14,487 nucleotides of DNA from Planctomycetota bacterium (GCA_016208805.1 JACQXL010000072.1:1-14487), one strand, 5' to 3'. Counted from the stretch's first letter, positions 1 through 5,432 are shown. Numbers and translations: made by a program. Notes: generated from the sequence alone by a model not told the origin.

Positions 1-284
1 AGGAACGAGCGGAAGCGGTATTTGGGGTCGTATTCCTTGATACGGACAAAGGCGTCCTTGACGCAATTGAGTGCGAATTCCTCAGGGTCAAAGCCGATAA
101 TCTTGCCCGAGCCGTAATGGGTTAAAATGAACTCCCGGACCGGCTCAACCAGTGCATAGCGGTAGCGGAGCATGACGTAGTCCAGATGCCGGGTCTCCAT
201 CCGGCCGTCCAGCGCGGCCTGGATGGCCGATTTCTTGCGGGTGGTCGTGCGCGTGCCGATACGCAGGAAGAATGATTTATTCAT
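1..284 (-). CDS. Putative sigma-70 (ECF-like) RNA polymerase sigma factor, N-terminal part
   Basis: The frame is open from an ATG at 282-284 to the window edge, so about 94 N-terminal residues are seen and the C-terminus is cut off. An AAGGA element lies 7 nt before the ATG. After a basic start (MNKSFFLRIGTRTTTRKKSA), residues 30-94 look like sigma region 2. There is a helical RYALVEPVREFIL segment, then FALNCVKDAFVRI followed by EYDPKYRFRSFL, which resembles the 'DLVQEVFVR ... DP.RG.FRSFL' core of planctomycete extracytoplasmic-function sigma factors. If right, the protein would bind RNA polymerase core and direct it to alternative promoters. Region 4 is outside the window, so the family call rests on pattern memory alone. 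A decayed copy of its first ten codons lies at 1371-1399. Confidence 0.45.
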   Translation of the reverse strand, partial: MNKSFFLRIGTRTTTRKKSAIQAALDGRMETRHLDYVMLRYRYALVEPVREFILTHYGSGKIIGFDPEEFALNCVKDAFVRIKEYDPKYRFRSF

Positions 285-327
285 ACAAAGATCCTTCTAT
301 GTTCAGGTTGTCTAATAAGTCCCGTTT

Positions 328-407
328 GTCATTCTGAGCGAAGCGAAGAATCTCGGTTTTATACAGGTTCCACGGCAGAGATTCTTCGGCTCACGCCTCA
401 GAATGAC
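328..407. repeat. Dispersed inverted-repeat element (GTCATTCTGAG type)
   Basis: The left arm, 328-354, begins GTCATTCTGAG and ends AAGAATCTC. The right arm, 378-407, reads GAGATTCTT ... CTCAGAATGAC, the reverse complement apart from the middle of each arm. The element is non-coding and lies upstream of the sigma-like gene. A sister copy is at 2896-2994, and a related GTCATTGCGAG type is at 7306-7381. Such arms are widespread in bacterial intergenic DNA. A transcript through it would fold into a long hairpin. Confidence 0.75.
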
Positions 408-410
408 ACC

Positions 411-497
411 TGCCCGACTGCCTGCCCGACCTGGCCCCAGCCCGACAGGCACGGTCTGGCGGGCCTGCCCGACTGGCACCGGTCAGGCGGGCTTTTT
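411..497. repeat. GC-rich GCCCGAC/GTCTGGCGGGC repeat block ending in a hairpin with T-run
   Basis: This block lies between the inverted repeat and the stop of the nucleotidyltransferase gene. CCTGCCCGAC occurs three times or nearly so, and paired words such as GCCCGACAGGC and GTCTGGCGGGC recur. The last hairpin (465-491: GCCCGACTGG against CCGGTCAGGCGGGC) is followed by TTTTT at 493-497, like a plus-strand terminator. No plus-strand gene ends here, so I read it as repeat DNA that may by chance stop antisense transcription. Confidence 0.4.
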
Positions 498-509
498 GGA
501 CAGCCCATG

Positions 510-1076
510 TTATTTTATCTCCGCCTGTTTTTTAAGGCGGTTCCATAATACATCAACTTCTAATTTCTTAACCCATTTTTCTATATAGGCGGTATCTAAA
601 TTGCCGCATTGCACCTCATAGACCCTGAGGGCGTCGGTGAATTGCTTTTCGCTTCCGCCCGACATTTTCGCCCATCTTAATTTAGCCATGATGGTATCCT
701 CGGGGCTTGATACCCGGAGCGTTATTCCCATAAATTTCTCGCTAGAGCGCCGGCTGAAACGCGACTTGTCAAATGCCTCGTCAGTCAAGAGCCAGAAATC
801 AACCTTATCACCGCTTTTTATATTTATCAGATTAAACATACTCTTGCGCTGGATTGCTTCAAGAATAGAGTCTTTATCTATGTAAAAATCAGGCGGGGTA
901 AATGCCTGAATCAATCTGTTCATCTGTGGTTTTTGAATGGTGATAACCAGGTCAATGTCGTGGGTAGAACGCGGTTCGCCCTGCAAACTGGAGGCAACCG
1001 AGCCGGTGAGCATATATTCTATGCCGGCCTGATTGAGGGTTTGAACGACCCTTTTTAATAGTTCCTGTTGTGACAT
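510..1076 (-). CDS. MNT/AbiEii-type nucleotidyltransferase family protein
   Basis: A 188-residue cytoplasmic protein. Residues 18-45 carry the minimal nucleotidyltransferase signature: GIEYMLTGSVASSLQGEP with the Gly25-Ser26 motif, then HDIDLVI with metal-binding acidic pair Asp40/Asp42. The middle (residues 88-140) resembles the core that follows in AbiEii/DUF6036-type proteins, including KVDFWLL and SSPEDTIMAKLRWAK. Family members transfer NMP or short oligonucleotides to proteins or tRNA, or serve as the antitoxin half of MNT-HEPN pairs. Which applies here cannot be read from the sequence. Its start lies inside the end of the upstream small gene (22-bp overlap), with an AGGAG 11 nt before the ATG, so the two are probably translationally coupled. 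No HEPN-type partner motif (RX4-6H) is evident nearby. Confidence 0.8.
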   Translation of the reverse strand: MSQQELLKRVVQTLNQAGIEYMLTGSVASSLQGEPRSTHDIDLVITIQKPQMNRLIQAFTPPDFYIDKDSILEAIQRKSMFNLINIKSGDKVDFWLLTDEAFDKSRFSRRSSEKFMGITLRVSSPEDTIMAKLRWAKMSGGSEKQFTDALRVYEVQCGNLDTAYIEKWVKKLEVDVLWNRLKKQAEIK

Positions 1077-1282
1077 TTACTGAGGCGCTCCTGAAGTATC
1101 TTCTTGAATGCCTTGTTCGGTATGCCGTGATATCTCTGACGCAGGCCGTGGATGAAGAGTTTCCTTGAGAATTCCGATAATTCAAATGCCTTGAGCAAAC
1201 GCATCTCGGGCGAAAGCCGGCGCAAGACCTCAAGATAGAGCCGGTGATTGGGTCTTTGTTTTAATGACTTTGTATATACCAT
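1055..1282 (-). CDS. Small conserved partner protein of the nucleotidyltransferase
   Basis: 75 residues, basic and helical, without membrane segments. The core reads LEVLRRLSPEMRLLKAFELS followed by EFSRKLFIHGLRQRY, and the chain ends in KCHNRNY. From memory, small proteins of this type ('LSPEQRLLKAFELSE ... LR.R') are common just upstream of nucleotidyltransferases in bacterial and archaeal genomes, which supports it as a real gene. The last 22 bp overlap the downstream gene, a typical two-gene cassette. No strong Shine-Dalgarno precedes the ATG at 1280-1282, but a well-formed promoter lies just upstream, giving a leader of about 20 nt. The activity is unknown; a toxin-antitoxin-like or RNA-modifying role for the pair is inference. 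Confidence 0.7.
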   Translation of the reverse strand: MVYTKSLKQRPNHRLYLEVLRRLSPEMRLLKAFELSEFSRKLFIHGLRQRYHGIPNKAFKKILQERLSKCHNRNY

Positions 1283-1307
1283 TTTATTGTAATCTTTTGG
1301 TATTACG

Positions 1308-1335
1308 ATTGTAACCTTTTTATATTACAGGTCAA
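1308..1335 (-). promoter_or_regulatory. Sigma-70-like promoter of the small protein/nucleotidyltransferase pair
   Basis: Read on the minus strand: -35 TTGACC (1330-1335), 16-bp spacer, -10 TACAAT (1308-1313). Both boxes are one base off consensus. Transcription would begin near 1301 and reach the ATG at 1282 after about 20 nt. Confidence 0.5.
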
Positions 1336-1399
1336 GGAAAACAGCCACAGATTGCACAGATTCGCTTATACCGATGCGCAGGAAGAAGGATTTATTCAT
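1325..1399 (-). pseudogene. Decayed copy of the start of the sigma-like gene
   Basis: A 24-codon frame begins MNKSFFLRIG, the same ten residues that open the gene at 1-284. At DNA level 1371-1399 matches 256-284 at 27 of 29 bases. It has a better Shine-Dalgarno than the intact gene (GGAGGA, 7 nt before ATG 1397-1399), but after ten codons it diverges into the filler-like words AATCTGTGCAATCTGTGG and stops. This is most simply a leftover of a duplicated gene or of a recombination event. The remains of its 5' end still contribute the -35 region of the next promoter. Confidence 0.6.
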
Positions 1400-1509
1400 A
1401 AGTTATTTCCTCCTTATTGACCGCCTGGTTTTCTTTATATTTGGCGGAATCATTTTTTTAACTGAATCTTGCAATGCTTTTTCAACCAGTTTTTTGCTGA
1501 TAGAGCAAC

Positions 1510-1893
1510 TTAGTTTAGTCGCAAAACCTTTTCGTTGATTAGGCCACCTTTTTTGTCGCTAATTATGAGTTTAATTGGTCCTTTTTCACGATTTCCACTA
1601 TTAATAATTGCCGTGACTAAATTGATAACACCCGTCAGGAGCGAAACACCTACAGTAATACAAAGAAGAATCTCTGGGCCGTGTTCGTGTTCTTCAAAAG
1701 AGAAATCACCGGCAGGATACGAGTGCAAATGCGAGTCAATTATTTGATATGTCTTTGGCCAACAATGCTCTCGGCAAAGACAAGAGTTATTCGCGTTTTG
1801 TATCTTAATTGATATCGTTCTGTTTTTGCTCTTATTCGGCAAGATTCTCTTAGACTTATTTATTCTTCGTTGGAGTTTATTTTTCTGGTTCAT
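1510..1893 (-). CDS. Hypothetical protein with one membrane segment
   Basis: 127 residues. The ATG has a clear AGGAGG 5 nt upstream. Residues 1-35 are strongly basic (KNKLQRRINKSKRILPNKSK), and a CLCREHC cluster (Cys38, Cys40, Cys44) follows. A His/Glu-rich stretch at 53-72 precedes one hydrophobic helix at about 73-98 (PEILLCITVGVSLLTGVINL). The tail is short and probably beta-rich: GPIKLIISDKKGGLINEKVL. By the positive-inside rule the basic N-terminus is likely cytoplasmic. The base composition is AT-richer than the operon at 8-14 kb, which fits an acquired gene. I do not recognise the family. The tail after the helix loosely recalls small effector-associated modules, but that is weak. Confidence 0.55.
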   Translation of the reverse strand: MNQKNKLQRRINKSKRILPNKSKNRTISIKIQNANNSCLCREHCWPKTYQIIDSHLHSYPAGDFSFEEHEHGPEILLCITVGVSLLTGVINLVTAIINSGNREKGPIKLIISDKKGGLINEKVLRLN

Positions 1894-1947
1894 ACTGCCT
1901 CCTTGTTTCCATTTCTTTAGACCAACGTTCTAATCATAGAGCATTTA

Positions 1948-2466
1948 TTACTTATGCGGGTGGAATCCTATCCGGGGTTTGGGCGGTTCGGCCGGCGGTT
2001 CCAGTAACTGCCTCATCGCTTCAAAGATATACTTTATCTTTACGTCATGCTCGCCGTATTTACGTTCCAGCGCATCAAGCCGGCTGACCAGTTCTTTATG
2101 GGTCATTATCAGGCCGCGTAACTGGACGAACGCCCGCATTATCTGGATGTTGACCAGTACCGCGCGTTCGCTGTTTAAGACGCTGGAAAGCATGGCCACT
2201 CCCTGTTCGGTAAATGCAAAAGGCAGGTATCTGCGTCCACCCCAACTTGAGGTCACAATTTGTGACCTCAAGTTTTGGAATTCGGCATTGTTGAGCTGAA
2301 ACATAAAATCATCAGGGAATCGCTTTTTATTTCGCTTGACGGCCTGAAGCAATACTTTAGTAGGAACGCCGTATAATCCTGATAGGTCTTTATCCAGCAT
2401 TACTTTCTTGCCCCTGAGTTCCACTATCTTATTGGCGATTATTTCTACCGGCACGAGTTTTGACAT
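1948..2466 (-). CDS. ORF6N domain-containing DNA-binding protein
   Basis: 172 residues. The ORF6N domain fills about residues 5-120: KIVELRGKKVMLDKDLSGLYGV, AVKRNKKRFPDDFMFQL, SSWGGRRYLPFAFTEQGVAML, and VLNSERAVLVNIQIMRAFVQLR are the family's conserved blocks. ORF6N/KilA-N-like domains occur in phage antirepressors and in many free-standing bacterial genes, where they are presumed DNA-binding regulators. A short coiled-coil (about 120-150) and a Pro-rich tail (EPPAEPPKPRIGFHPHK) follow. AAGGGG lies 7 nt before the ATG. The gene is solitary and sits next to a promoter and a 22-bp tandem array. Codons for NLRSQIVTS form a perfect 31-bp palindrome (2244-2274). Confidence 0.9.
   Translation of the reverse strand: MSKLVPVEIIANKIVELRGKKVMLDKDLSGLYGVPTKVLLQAVKRNKKRFPDDFMFQLNNAEFQNLRSQIVTSSWGGRRYLPFAFTEQGVAMLSSVLNSERAVLVNIQIMRAFVQLRGLIMTHKELVSRLDALERKYGEHDVKIKYIFEAMRQLLEPPAEPPKPRIGFHPHK
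2244..2274. repeat. Perfect 31-bp palindrome inside the ORF6N gene
   Basis: Arm AACTTGAGGTCACAA (2244-2258), centre T at 2259, and the exact reverse complement at 2260-2274. It encodes NLRSQIVTS within the conserved ORF6N core just before SSWGGRRY. It is far longer than chance allows in this window and is either a binding site or a DNA/RNA structure maintained under coding constraint. Confidence 0.9.
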
Positions 2467-2482
2467 GTTTATACCCCTTATA

Positions 2483-2513
2483 ATGATATTAACAATTTAG
2501 CCAAGTCTGTCAA
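2483..2513 (-). promoter_or_regulatory. Candidate sigma-70-like promoter of the ORF6N gene
   Basis: Read on the minus strand, a consensus -35 TTGACA lies at 2508-2513. Possible -10 boxes are TAATAT (2486-2491, 16-bp spacer) or TATCAT (2483-2488, 19-bp spacer). Neither is ideal, so the exact -10 is uncertain. The tandem array begins about 35 bp further upstream. Confidence 0.45.
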
Positions 2514-2546
2514 CCTTAAACTTCAATTTTGGGACACCTCTCCAGC

Positions 2547-2788
2547 ATTTGCCAAATCGGACGCCTGCATTTACCAAGCCAGATACCTCTATTTGCCAGG
2601 CCGTGCGCCTGCATTTACCAAGCCGTGCGCCTCTATTTACCAAACCAGATACCTCTATTTGCCAAACCGTGCACCTCTGTTTGCCAAGCCGTGCGCCTGC
2701 ATTTGCCAAGTCGTATGCCTCTATTTACCAAACCGTGCACCTGCATTTGCCGAGCCGAACGCCTGCATTTGCTAAATGGGGGTGCACG
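2547..2788. repeat. 22-bp tandem repeat array, about 11 units
   Basis: Eleven head-to-tail units of exactly 22 bp begin at 2547, 2569, 2591, 2613, 2635, 2657, 2679, 2701, 2723, 2745 and 2767; the last is degenerate. Each begins ATTTGCCA or ATTTACCA (once GTTTGCCA). The middle varies between forms such as CCGTGCGCC and CCAGATACC, and each ends CTGC or CTCT. There are no unique spacers, so it is not CRISPR. Because 22 is not a multiple of three, no frame is translated periodically with the unit, and the short open frames across it are by-products. Confidence 0.95.
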
Positions 2789-2895
2789 ATAACCGTACTC
2801 CCCACGTCTGAGTAGGGTAGCTACCCCATCCCCTTACCCTATCCCTACCTATTTACTGAACTCTTGCGAAATGGGAAATAAACCACCCAAAAAGT

Positions 2896-2994
2896 GTCAT
2901 TCTGAGCCCGTAGGGCGAAGAATCTCGTCCCAAATCCGCATAAAACGGAGATTCTTCACTCCGTCCGCCTATGGCGGACTCCGTTCAGAATGAC
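2896..2994. repeat. Dispersed inverted-repeat element (GTCATTCTGAG type), second copy
   Basis: The outer arms GTCATTCTGA and TTCAGAATGAC, and the inner AAGAATCTC and GGAGATTCTT, match the copy at 328-407. This copy also carries a nested hairpin, GTCCGCC TAT GGCGGAC, in the right half. It is non-coding and sits between the tandem array and the plus-strand module. Confidence 0.8.
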
Positions 2995-3155
2995 AAAAGG
3001 GGCATTGCTAATCCAGATATTCGTAAAAAAATCAGCATATTTTTATAACCCATTATAAAACATAGTGTTATCTCAAGAAAATCTTATAAAACACTCCATT
3101 TCCAGCCCCAAAAGTGTCCGCCTTTTGCCATAAGGAGGGTAGAAGGAGAGCGAGG

Positions 3156-3185
3156 ATGCTTGGCCTGTCAGGAAGCACCTCCTGA
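3156..3185 (+). CDS. Possible 9-codon leader peptide
   Basis: The frame MLGLSGSTS has AAGGAG (3143-3148) 7 nt before its ATG, stronger than chance would usually give. Its last codons ACC TCC TGA contain an anti-Shine-Dalgarno word (3177-3182) exactly complementary to GGAGGT at 3321-3326, the ribosome-binding site of the next gene. A ribosome finishing this ORF would cover that word. The reading as a leader peptide is inference; a chance ORF is the alternative. Confidence 0.3.
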   Translation: MLGLSGSTS

Positions 3186-3330
3186 GATCGTCCGCAGTGG
3201 TGCCGGATGGCTCGGTTCCCGAACGGCTGGGCTCCTCGTCTTCCTCACCGTTGGACGTTACCCCTTGGCTCGTGGTTCTAATAACGGTCAACGGGATTAA
3301 GGATATTGAACTGCGAAATCGGAGGTTTAT

Positions 3331-4143
3331 ATGGCTACTGTCATAAAAACCAAGGTTCGCCTGCACATCCCGGAAATCTTTCCGATACGGGACGATATGG
3401 CGGACAAATGGGCCAACGGATTGGTCAATAATGCCACTCTGATGTATCAACGTCTCAGGGACAAGATACCGGATGCGGGGTTATTTGACCAGAAACTGGC
3501 TACACCGGCAAACCTGCGGTATGGACCATATGTGCCGGACGCATATGTCTCCCGCAGTGAGCGTGATGCCGCCGGCATCCGTAACGCCCATTACAAAAAC
3601 CTGATGACCGGCTACGACCATTGGGATGAGAAGCTGGCGTTGGCATTTGAGACCGTGGACGGCGTGGAGGCCAAGCGGTTCAAAGACCAGGTCAACAACT
3701 CCAAGGATTCCTGGTCATCCCGGATGGCGGGCAAGACCCTGCGCTTCACTGGAGACAAAATCCGGGGCAGAGGCGTCTCGGTGATTGCCGCATTCTGGCT
3801 GACCGACGACCCATTGGCCGGTAGTATGGTTCGGGAAGGCCAGGACGAAATCCTGGTCGGAGGCCCCTACAACACCGCCCTAACCGGTATGCGCACGGCG
3901 TTCCGTGCCGCACTGGTCCAGAAAATCACCCAGGCCGGCGTGCTGATAGTCAACTCGGATTTCAACGCCGATATGATTCTGGCCCAGAACACGGCCATGG
4001 CAACACTGTTGACAGGACTGGCCGACCCGGCCAAGGCGGATACGTTCCAGGCCACCCCGGCTCCGGATAAGTCTTACTGCTCGTTTGTCAAGGTGGCAGA
4101 CGGGCCGTTCTATCTGGAAATCCAGGTGGTGCTGACGGTCTAA
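3331..4143 (+). CDS. Unrecognised protein, first gene of a fibre-type two-gene module
   Basis: 270 residues from an ATG with GGAGG 5 nt upstream. There is no signal peptide and no membrane segment. The N-terminal half is charged and helical (DDMADKWANGLVNNATLMYQ, YDHWDEKLALAFETVDGVEA) and the C-terminal half more mixed, ending in a beta-like SFVKVADGPFYLEIQVVLTV. I do not recognise a family or catalytic motif. The GC-rich codon use and even composition indicate real coding. The gene is followed after 153 bp by the stalk-repeat gene on the same strand, so a structural role in a phage-derived or secreted fibre is possible but only by association. Confidence 0.75.
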   Translation: MATVIKTKVRLHIPEIFPIRDDMADKWANGLVNNATLMYQRLRDKIPDAGLFDQKLATPANLRYGPYVPDAYVSRSERDAAGIRNAHYKNLMTGYDHWDEKLALAFETVDGVEAKRFKDQVNNSKDSWSSRMAGKTLRFTGDKIRGRGVSVIAAFWLTDDPLAGSMVREGQDEILVGGPYNTALTGMRTAFRAALVQKITQAGVLIVNSDFNADMILAQNTAMATLLTGLADPAKADTFQATPAPDKSYCSFVKVADGPFYLEIQVVLTV

Positions 4144-4162
4144 AGGGAAAACGTGAGTGGCT

Positions 4163-4187
4163 CTCTCCCGATGTTATGTCGGGGGAG
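4163..4187 (+). repeat. Intercistronic hairpin 1
   Basis: CTCTCCCGA, loop TGTTATG, TCGGGGGAG, starting about 20 nt after the stop of the 270-aa gene. There is no T-run, so it is not a classic terminator. It may protect or process the transcript. Confidence 0.55.
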
Positions 4188-4215
4188 GGCCCGACCACGT
4201 TCGACAATAATGGGA

Positions 4216-4243
4216 ACCCGCCTACACTAAAGTTTCGGCGGGT
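4216..4243 (+). repeat. Intercistronic hairpin 2 (CCCGCC...GGCGGG type)
   Basis: ACCCGCC and GGCGGGT arms (7 bp) enclose a 14-nt loop. It belongs to the group of CCCGCC/GGCGGG-ended palindromes that recur at 5433-5458, 6809-6846 and 13190-13207. Confidence 0.6.
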
Positions 4244-4246
4244 CTA

Positions 4247-4280
4247 ACTGGCTGTAACGACCTTCGGTCTAACAGCCAGT
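4247..4280 (+). repeat. Intercistronic hairpin 3, just before the ribosome-binding site
   Basis: ACTGGCTGT pairs with ACAGCCAGT (9 bp), with an inner GACC/GGTC. AAAGGAG of the next gene follows within 10 nt. The ends GGCTGTAACG and CTAACAGCC also occur, with a longer middle, at 13069-13126. Confidence 0.65.
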
Positions 4281-4296
4281 AAGAAAGGAGATTAAT

Positions 4297-5310
4297 ATGT
4301 CAGACAAATTAAAACCCTTAGAAGTGAAGACGATTAACATCGCCTCAAAGGCGGTCACCTCAGACAAGATTGCCGACAAGGCCGTGGATAATCGCCAGAT
4401 TAAAGAAGGCGCGGTCACGCCTGATAAGTTGACCATCATACCGGTGGCAAGGCCGATTACACCGCCGGTGGAGAGCGCGGAAATCAAGAACGGCGCGGTC
4501 ACGCCGGACAAACTATCGTTCAGTCCGGCCACCCGGCCGCTTAACCCGCCCATCGGCACGGATGAAATCAAGGATGGCGCAGTGACCAGGGCCAAGATGG
4601 CCGATGGAACGATTGGAACTGCGGAGATAGTTGACGGCGCAGTAACTACTCCGAAACTTGCATCAAGCAGTGTCACATCTGCCAAGATAGGTGCAGGCGC
4701 AGTGCGCGGGACGGAACTGGCTGATGGCGCGGTGTCCAGCGCGAAACTCTCATCTGCCGCGGTGACACCGGCTAAACTGGCGGCCATTGACAGCCCGGCG
4801 GATGGCGAAGTGCCGGCCTACAATCAGGCACAGGCGAAGTTTGAGTGGAAACCGGCCGCTGGTGTGAGCCGACCATTAGTGCCGCCCATAGCCACTGCAG
4901 AAATAGGTGACGCCCAGGTGACACCGGTCAAACTATCGTTTACGCCGGTGAGCAGGCCGCTTGTCCCGCCGGCCACCCCGGCTGAGATGGAGGATAGGTT
5001 TACGATTAACCAGAACCTGCTTCTGTTCAGTAACCTGTCCGGCGCATCAGTGCCCAACACGGAAATTGATTTGTCTCCTTATGTCCCTGTTGGGACGAAA
5101 TACGCGATGCTCGTGATGACGCACGCCGGGGCAAACACAATTCTGTTCGGCTACAAGGCGCAATTCTACACCAAGCCGACGGTTGACCCGGCCCCGCTCT
5201 ACCGGCTGGATACGGCCGCCAAGGACTTCACTAACTATTTGACTGTGCTGGTGCCGTTAGACGCTAATCGCAAGTTTGTGACCAGTGTTTACAGACCGCT
5301 AAAGCTTTAG
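4297..5310 (+). CDS. Phage tail-fibre-like repeat protein
   Basis: 337 residues with AAAGGAG 8 nt before the ATG. Residues 15-165 are a stalk of short repeats of the form 'xAVTxxKLAxx / EIxDGAV': IKEGAVTPDKL, IKNGAVTPDKL, IKDGAVTRAKM, IVDGAVTTPKL, LADGAVSSAKL. A longer unit with RPLxPPI.TAEI and VKLSFTPVSRPL recurs near 49-90 and 191-224. EVPAYNQAQAKFEWKPA (171-187) matches the 'YD...GKFxW' phrase common in phage tail fibres. The C-terminus (235-337) has no repeats and could be a beta-rich head or receptor-binding domain. Such repeats typically trimerise into fibres. No signal peptide is visible, and no tail, capsid or lysis gene lies in the window, so its export or assembly route is unknown. 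Confidence 0.75.
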   Translation: MSDKLKPLEVKTINIASKAVTSDKIADKAVDNRQIKEGAVTPDKLTIIPVARPITPPVESAEIKNGAVTPDKLSFSPATRPLNPPIGTDEIKDGAVTRAKMADGTIGTAEIVDGAVTTPKLASSSVTSAKIGAGAVRGTELADGAVSSAKLSSAAVTPAKLAAIDSPADGEVPAYNQAQAKFEWKPAAGVSRPLVPPIATAEIGDAQVTPVKLSFTPVSRPLVPPATPAEMEDRFTINQNLLLFSNLSGASVPNTEIDLSPYVPVGTKYAMLVMTHAGANTILFGYKAQFYTKPTVDPAPLYRLDTAAKDFTNYLTVLVPLDANRKFVTSVYRPLKL

Positions 5311-5373
5311 CGACACGCGGTCGGCGAGGCGAAGGCGGAACTTTACCTGATGGGTTACATACGCTGATTTAAC

Positions 5374-5425
5374 CCCGCATAAGTGGCGCCGAAGCGCCAT
5401 GGCGCCCTTATGGCGCTCATGCGGG
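5374..5425. repeat. Nested cruciform between convergent genes
   Basis: The outer arms are CCCGCAT (5374-5380) and ATGCGGG (5419-5425). Inside is CATAAG ... CTTATG, enclosing TGGCGC-CGAA-GCGCCA with a tetraloop and a further GGCGCC. The element lies 64 bp after the fibre gene. It may end plus-strand transcription without a T-run or be the folded end of a repeat element. Confidence 0.7.
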
Positions 5426-5432
5426 ATGCCTG

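Larger units (their letters stand above)
2467..3330. other. 864-bp intergenic region without a convincing long gene
   Basis: In order: ORF6N leader and promoter (2467-2513), the 22-bp array (2547-2788), a GGGTAGCTACCC palindrome with following C/T-rich CCCTA words (2815-2856), the inverted-repeat element (2896-2994), an AT-rich stretch (3001-3110) with no promoter I could defend, and a structured leader (3120-3330) before the plus-strand gene. Open frames here lack start signals or protein-like composition, apart from the 9-codon leader ORF listed separately. Confidence 0.7.

Noticed and set aside
465..497. Rho-independent terminator
   Set aside because: The hairpin and T-run are on the plus strand, where no gene ends, and the stem is part of a GC-rich repeat block.
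1395..1505. Minus-strand frame SISKKLVEKALQDSVKKMIPP...RRK before the sigma-like remnant
   Set aside because: It reads like a protein C-terminus but has no usable start, so it is at most a gene fragment between the orphan membrane gene and the remnant.
2547..2788. CRISPR array or repeat protein in the 22-bp array
   Set aside because: Units are contiguous with no unique spacers, and 22 is not a multiple of three, so the open frames across it on both strands are by-products of the repeat.
3145..3350. Plus-strand frame ending ...ITVNGIKDIELRNRRFIWLLS over the start of the 270-aa gene
   Set aside because: It has no ATG start and its composition is not protein-like. It could be the tail of a decayed gene, but there is not enough to support it.
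3073..3450. Minus-strand open frame of 125 codons
   Set aside because: It overlaps the start of the well-supported 270-aa gene, and its translation has low-complexity, non-protein-like stretches and no ribosome-binding site.
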